This document shows, piece after piece, positions 5,801-9,194 of a stretch of DNA of 9,194 nt. The notes beneath the pieces were generated by a model. The model was not told the DNA's origin, made no database searches, and saw only the letters and a list, made by a program, of their open reading frames with translations. Source of the DNA: Desulfuromusa sp. Its GTDB lineage: Bacteria > Desulfobacterota > Desulfuromonadia > Desulfuromonadales > Geopsychrobacteraceae. Position numbers and translations under genes: made by a program. Location: contig JAOZMV010000044.1 of NCBI GenBank assembly GCA_029934095.1, positions 1 to 9,194 on the forward strand, written 5' to 3'. The number at the start of each line of letters is the position of its first letter. Position 1 is the first letter of the stretch.

Positions 5801-6982
5801 ATGGCAGCAAATACCGAAACAATGACCATCAACATGGGACCTCAACACCCGTCGACACACGGCGTGTTGCAGTTGATCCTTGAGCTCGATGGTGAAATTG
5901 TGGTGAAAGCAACTCCCCATATAGGTTTTTTACACCGGGGGATTGAAAAACTCTCTGAGCATCGTACCTATCATCAAACCATTCCGCTGACCGATCGGCT
6001 CGATTACCTGGCACCGATGAGCAACAATCTTGGCTACGTGTTGGCGGTTGAAAAGTTACTCGGGATTACTGATGAGATTCCAGAACGGGTGCAACGAATC
6101 CGGGTCATCATGACTGAATTGACTCGCCTCAAGAGTCACCTGGTGTGGTTGGCCTGTCACGCCCTCGATATTGGCGCAATGACGGTTTTTCTCTATTGTT
6201 TCCGTGAGCGTGAATGTATTACCGATATCTATGAAAAAGTTTCCGGTGCGCGGATGACCTCCAATTATTTCCGTGTTGGTGGCCTTGCTGACGACCTTCC
6301 GGATGGTCTTGAAGGGGAAATTCGTACTTTTGTTGAATCGATGCCAGCGCACGTTGAAGAGTATGAAGGCTTGCTGACTGGTAACCGGATCTGGCAAAAG
6401 CGTACCATCGGGGTTGGAGAGATCAGTGCCGAGGCAGCTATCGATATTGGTATCACCGGTCCATCACTGCGGGCTTCCGGGGTCGATTGGGATCTGCGTC
6501 GCGACAATCCTTATTGCGGTTATGAGGATTATGATTTTGATGTTCCAGTCAGAACGGGTTGTGACACTTTTGATCGCTATAGGGTGCGCCTCGACGAGAT
6601 GCGCCAGTCTGTCCGTATCATTCTGCAAGCACTGGATAAATTGAAGCCAGGTCCTATTCTGGCCGATTGCCCTAAAATTGTCCTGCCGCCCAAGCAGGAT
6701 GTTGTTAATAATATTGAGAGTCTGATTCACCATTTCAAGATTGTTACCGAAGGCTTTAAGACCGAACCGGGTGAAATTTACCAGGGAATTGAAGCCCCCA
6801 AAGGTGAGCTTGGTTTTTATCTTATTGCCGATGGCTCAGCTTATCCGTTCAGGATGAAGATTCGTCCACCATCTTTTGTCAACCTGCAAGGGCTGCCACA
6901 GATGGTGGAAGGAAAATTGCTGGCCGATGTTATTGCTGTCATCGGTACGCTCGATATTGTTCTCGGTGAAATCGACCGCTAG
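5801..6982 (+). CDS. nuoD: Complex I subunit D, quinone-site subunit (NuoD, 49 kDa)
   Basis: Peripheral-arm subunit forming the quinone-reduction pocket with NuoB, 393 residues, the usual length for an unfused NuoD. MGPQHPSTHG (12-21) supplies H20, and DYLAPMSNN supplies Y69. By alignment these correspond to the His/Tyr pair that holds the quinone headgroup (49 residues apart here, as in the Thermus and bovine subunits). Also seen are PHIGFLHRGIEK, LAVEKLL, and the closing EAPKGELGFYL, SFVNLQ and LDIVLGEIDR. GAGG (5791-5794) lies six bases upstream. It descends from the NiFe-hydrogenase large subunit but lacks the metal-binding Cys pairs. The next gene is nuoH, not nuoE. Confidence 0.98.
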   Translation: MAANTETMTINMGPQHPSTHGVLQLILELDGEIVVKATPHIGFLHRGIEKLSEHRTYHQTIPLTDRLDYLAPMSNNLGYVLAVEKLLGITDEIPERVQRIRVIMTELTRLKSHLVWLACHALDIGAMTVFLYCFRERECITDIYEKVSGARMTSNYFRVGGLADDLPDGLEGEIRTFVESMPAHVEEYEGLLTGNRIWQKRTIGVGEISAEAAIDIGITGPSLRASGVDWDLRRDNPYCGYEDYDFDVPVRTGCDTFDRYRVRLDEMRQSVRIILQALDKLKPGPILADCPKIVLPPKQDVVNNIESLIHHFKIVTEGFKTEPGEIYQGIEAPKGELGFYLIADGSAYPFRMKIRPPSFVNLQGLPQMVEGKLLADVIAVIGTLDIVLGEIDR

Positions 6983-7075
6983 TTGATTCACTAGACCCAT
7001 TTATTGGATTGCTGGTAGATTTTATCGGCTGCAAACGGCAGAGATGCCATAGACTGATGAAGGAAGAGGATGGTC
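6983..7075. other. nuoD-nuoH gap where nuoEFG would be expected
   Basis: These 93 bases hold no convincing coding remnant of nuoE, nuoF or nuoG. Only a small CTGC/GCAG stem (7029-7032 with 7038-7041) and the nuoH ribosome site are visible. It is the widest gap in the operon; the others are 40 bases or less. Confidence 0.7.
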
Positions 7076-8134
7076 ATGACGCCAGAAGTTCTGACACTCT
7101 CGGAAACACCTTGGTTGTATACAGGGGTCATGTTGGTAAAGATTATAGTGGCTTTTGTGGCGACGTTGTTGATCGTCGCCTATGCTACCTACGCAGAGCG
7201 TAAAATAATTGGTCGGATGCAGACCCGTATGGGGCCAAACATGACGGGGCCAAAAGGTCTGTTACAGCCAATTGCAGATGGGTTGAAGCTTTTTTTTAAG
7301 GAAGATATTATTCCTTCGCAGGCGCACTGGTTTGCTTTTATCCTCGCTCCGATGATGATTCTGGCCCCTGCCTTTATCTCGATCTCGGTTATCCCTTTTG
7401 GTGGGGATCTTCAGTTTTCCTATGATGGCATTCTTTACGCTGTTCCGATGCAGATAACCGATCTGAATATTGGTGTACTGTTCATTGTCGCAATGGCAGG
7501 TCTTGGAGTCTACGGAATCGTCCTGGCCGGACTGGCATCCAACAGCAAGTATGCTCTGCTTGGCGGTATTCGCTCAACGGCACAGATGGTTTCTTATGAA
7601 CTTGCCGTTGGCCTCTCGATTGTTGCCATTTTCATGCTTTCAGAAACCCTCAGTCTACGTGGGATTGTCGCAGCACAGCAGTTACCTCTCTGGGGTCTTG
7701 AATCTGTCAGTTTTATTCCGAACTGGTACATCTTCTGTCAACCCCTGGCTTTTGGACTGTTTGTTATTGGTTCCATGGCTGAAATCAACCGGACTCCGTT
7801 TGATTTGCCGGAAGCCGAAACCGAGCTGGTTTCTGGTTTCTGTACCGAATATTCGGCGATGAAATATGCGCTGTTCTTTATGGCTGAATATGCCAACATG
7901 ATTACTGTATCTGCGATCGCAACAACACTGTTTCTTGGTGGCTGGGGCGGACCATTTTACGGCTGGATAAATTTTCTGATTAAAGTGTTCGCATTCATGT
8001 TTTTCTTCATCTGGATTCGGGCCACCTTCCCGCGTCTTCGTTACGACCAGTTGATGTTCCTTGGTTGGAAAATTATGCTTCCGTTGGCACTTGTAAATAT
8101 TGTGATCACGGGCATCGCCATTCTGCTCTGGTAG
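7076..8134 (+). CDS. nuoH: Complex I subunit H (NuoH, ND1 family)
   Basis: Membrane subunit that joins the peripheral arm to the proton-pumping arm and forms the entrance of the quinone channel, 352 residues with about eight transmembrane helices. Conserved loops are complete: AERKIIGRMQTRMGPN (40-55), LLQPIADGLKLFFKED, GGIRSTAQMVSYEL, EINRTPFDLPEAETELVSGF (from E236), TEYSAMKYALFFMAEY and RATFPRLRYDQLM. The acidic E/D residues of these loops belong to the path coupling quinone chemistry to the pump. A cysteine (C256) precedes TEYS where many homologues have His or Asn. Two ATGs are possible, 7070 and 7076; AGAGG (7065-7069) is six bases from 7076 and touches 7070, so 7076 is preferred. The gene ends in tandem stops TAG TAA. 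Confidence 0.97.
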   Translation: MTPEVLTLSETPWLYTGVMLVKIIVAFVATLLIVAYATYAERKIIGRMQTRMGPNMTGPKGLLQPIADGLKLFFKEDIIPSQAHWFAFILAPMMILAPAFISISVIPFGGDLQFSYDGILYAVPMQITDLNIGVLFIVAMAGLGVYGIVLAGLASNSKYALLGGIRSTAQMVSYELAVGLSIVAIFMLSETLSLRGIVAAQQLPLWGLESVSFIPNWYIFCQPLAFGLFVIGSMAEINRTPFDLPEAETELVSGFCTEYSAMKYALFFMAEYANMITVSAIATTLFLGGWGGPFYGWINFLIKVFAFMFFFIWIRATFPRLRYDQLMFLGWKIMLPLALVNIVITGIAILLW

Positions 8135-8161
8135 TAACCACACGTTGCGTAGAGGATAGAT

Positions 8162-8560
8162 ATGTTTAAAGAGTTTGCCAAAGGCTTGAGTATTACGCTG
8201 AAGCACCTGTTGCCGGGGAACTGTACAACGGTACAGTACCCGAAGCAGAAGCTGGAAATGCCACCCCGTTTTCGAGGGCTTCATCGTCTGATTCCAACCC
8301 CGGATCGCGAAAAATGTGTCGCTTGCTATCTTTGTCCAACGGTTTGTCCGGCAAAATGCATTACGGTTGTGGCGGCAGAAAACGAAGCGGGTGAAAAATA
8401 TCCGGCAGTTTTTGAAATCGATATACTTCGCTGCATTTTTTGTGGCTACTGTGTTGAAGCCTGTCCGATGGAAGCAATTGAAATGACCGATGCTTATGAG
8501 TTGGCGAACTTTAGTCGAGATGATTTTCACTTTGACAAGCAACGTCTTCTCAAGCCGTAA
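8162..8560 (+). CDS. nuoI: Complex I subunit I, two 4Fe-4S clusters (NuoI, TYKY)
   Basis: Ferredoxin-like subunit that carries clusters N6a and N6b and feeds electrons to N2 in NuoB, 132 residues. Both ligand sets are intact: C52-x2-C55-x2-C58-x3-C62 (KCVACYLCPTVCP) and C91-x2-C94-x2-C97-x3-C101 (RCIFCGYCVEACP). The N-terminus has the short amphipathic helix and the RFRGLHRL segment that dock on NuoH. It is shorter than E. coli NuoI (180 aa), chiefly after the second cluster. AGAGGA (8151-8156) lies five bases upstream. In a complex without NuoEFG these clusters would be the likely entry point for electrons from an outside donor. Confidence 0.97.
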   Translation: MFKEFAKGLSITLKHLLPGNCTTVQYPKQKLEMPPRFRGLHRLIPTPDREKCVACYLCPTVCPAKCITVVAAENEAGEKYPAVFEIDILRCIFCGYCVEACPMEAIEMTDAYELANFSRDDFHFDKQRLLKP

Positions 8561-8577
8561 GAAGGAGTAAACGTATA

Positions 8578-9081
8578 ATGGAAGCCATTCTTTTTTATCT
8601 TACTGCGACGGTTGCGGTTCTTTCAGCAGTTTTTGTCACTCAATGTCGTAATCCGGTCAACAGTGCATTGAACCTGATCACCACTTTTCTTTGTTTAGCG
8701 GTATTTTACATCATGCTGGAATCTCCTTTTATGGCCGCTATTCAAATTATGGTCTATGCCGGTGCCATTATGGTGCTGATTGTTTTTGTCATCATGTTGC
8801 TGAATCTCGGTTTGGCAGTGAAAGAGCGCTATACGCATGGAATGGCTGCAGGTGGAATTCTTGCTGCCCTGATCCTTTTTGTTGCCAATTATTTCATCAG
8901 AGCAGGTGAAGCTACAGGAACCGGTGGCAGTGTGACCAGTGAGGTGATCGCGAGTTACGGTCATACCGAACTGATCGGTAGAGCCATGTTTGTTGACTTT
9001 TTGCTCCCCTTTGAGATTGCCTCGATATTACTTCTGGTAGCAATTGTCGGTGCTGTTATCCTCTCAAAACGCGAAGTTTAA
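8578..9081 (+). CDS. nuoJ: Complex I subunit J (NuoJ, ND6 family)
   Basis: Membrane subunit of 167 residues with five hydrophobic helices. Helix 3 carries the family hallmark IQIMVYAGAIMVLIVFVIML, with Y60 and G62 at the position of the pi-bulge that takes part in coupling. QCRNPVNSAL (22-31) is the conserved first loop. The C-terminal helix ends in ILSKREV. The hydrophilic segment between helices 4 and 5 (about residues 108-135) is rich in Gly, Thr and Ser and is normally variable. AAGGAG (8562-8567) lies ten bases before the ATG, directly after the nuoI stop. Confidence 0.96.
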   Translation: MEAILFYLTATVAVLSAVFVTQCRNPVNSALNLITTFLCLAVFYIMLESPFMAAIQIMVYAGAIMVLIVFVIMLLNLGLAVKERYTHGMAAGGILAALILFVANYFIRAGEATGTGGSVTSEVIASYGHTELIGRAMFVDFLLPFEIASILLLVAIVGAVILSKREV

Positions 9082-9082
9082 T

Positions 9083-9095
9083 CGAGTTTAACTCG
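9083..9095 (+). repeat. 13-bp inverted repeat in front of nuoK
   Basis: CGAGTT-T-AACTCG is a perfect dyad just after the nuoJ stop. As RNA it could form a CGAG/CTCG stem with a five-base loop whose last base touches the GGGAG ribosome site of nuoK. It might slightly tune nuoK translation; the stem is small. Confidence 0.35.
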
Positions 9096-9106
9096 GGAGA
9101 TTGATC

Positions 9107-9194
9107 ATGATTACCGTAAATCACTACTTGTTGTTGAGTGCTATTCTGTTTGCCATCGGAACATTTGGTGTGCTCACGCGGAAGAATGCCATTG
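9107..9194 (+). CDS. nuoK: Complex I subunit K (NuoK, ND4L family), 5' part
   Basis: The first 29 codons of a gene cut by the window end. The translation begins MITVNHYLLLSAILFAIGTF and continues GVLTRKNAI, the typical N-terminus of NuoK: first transmembrane helix followed by the R[KR]NAI segment that opens helix 2. GGGAG (9095-9099) lies seven bases before the ATG. The full protein would have about 100 residues and three helices, with two membrane glutamates outside this window. The order J-K is as in all nuo operons, so nuoL, nuoM and nuoN are expected next. Confidence 0.95.
   Translation, partial: MITVNHYLLLSAILFAIGTFGVLTRKNAI

Noticed and set aside
6984..6996. FNR-like half site (TTGAT) after nuoD
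   Set aside because: No second half site (ATCAA) at the required spacing.
7009..7203. Small plus-strand frame at 7009 as a possible remnant of nuoE/F/G
   Set aside because: It mostly overlaps nuoH in another frame and carries no motif of NuoE, NuoF or NuoG.
7682..8542. Long open frame (286 codons) on the minus strand opposite nuoH and nuoI
   Set aside because: It lies opposite two strongly conserved complex I genes, its product is rich in Lys, Arg, His and Asn without a recognisable domain, and it crosses a gene boundary. It is best explained as a shadow of the real genes.
1..9194. CRISPR array, insertion sequence, tRNA, rRNA, phage or defence genes
   Set aside because: No spaced repeats, transposase-like frames, terminal inverted repeats or RNA-gene motifs were seen; nearly all sequence is explained by conserved housekeeping and respiratory genes.

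Overview
The window most likely comes from a bacterium of the Desulfuromonadales/Geobacter-like group (Desulfobacterota), of middling GC content. The evidence is the style of the respiratory complex I genes (nuoC and nuoD separate, a short NuoI) and their general sequence character. No rRNA or marker gene is present, so this placement is an inference from family knowledge and not a direct match.

Left part (1-1291, minus strand): three genes read leftward from about 1291. They are a small class I SAM-dependent methyltransferase of the METTL7/UbiE-like type, a 90-residue zinc-ribbon protein of unknown role that starts 2 bases after the methyltransferase stop, and a 92-residue parvulin-type peptidyl-prolyl isomerase (PpiC). 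Between this unit and the rightward genes lies a divergent regulatory gap (1292-1500). It holds a consensus-like promoter for the methyltransferase unit, a perfect TATAAT on the other strand overlapped upstream by an exact 9-bp tandem repeat, and a 10-bp palindrome.

Middle part (1501-4105, plus strand): a YadG/YadH-type ABC exporter (ATPase and permease genes overlapping) followed after 24 bases by hslO, the redox-switched chaperone Hsp33. The three genes look like one operon. No clear intrinsic terminator follows hslO.

The 276-bp gap 4106-4381 is AT-rich and dense in repeats. It contains four copies of ACTAAAA (one inverted), a tandem 7-mer just upstream of a perfect TTGACA -35 box, and several possible RNA stems. 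It probably holds the promoter and control region of the complex I operon.

Right part (4382-9194, plus strand): nuoA, nuoB, nuoC, nuoD, nuoH, nuoI, nuoJ and the start of nuoK, all with recognisable ribosome binding sites and complete key residues. NuoB/C/D/I form the quinone-reducing connecting arm with cluster N2 and two more 4Fe-4S clusters. NuoA/H/J/K are membrane subunits that link quinone reduction to ion pumping. The genes for the NADH-oxidising module (nuoE, nuoF, nuoG), which in the usual 14-gene order lie between nuoD and nuoH, are absent: only 93 non-coding bases separate nuoD and nuoH. The locus therefore resembles the 11-subunit form of complex I, whose electron donor may be ferredoxin or another carrier instead of NADH. 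I see no mobile element, CRISPR array, tRNA or rRNA, and no clearly novel multi-gene system. The most interesting points are the missing NADH module and the repeat-rich control region in front of it.
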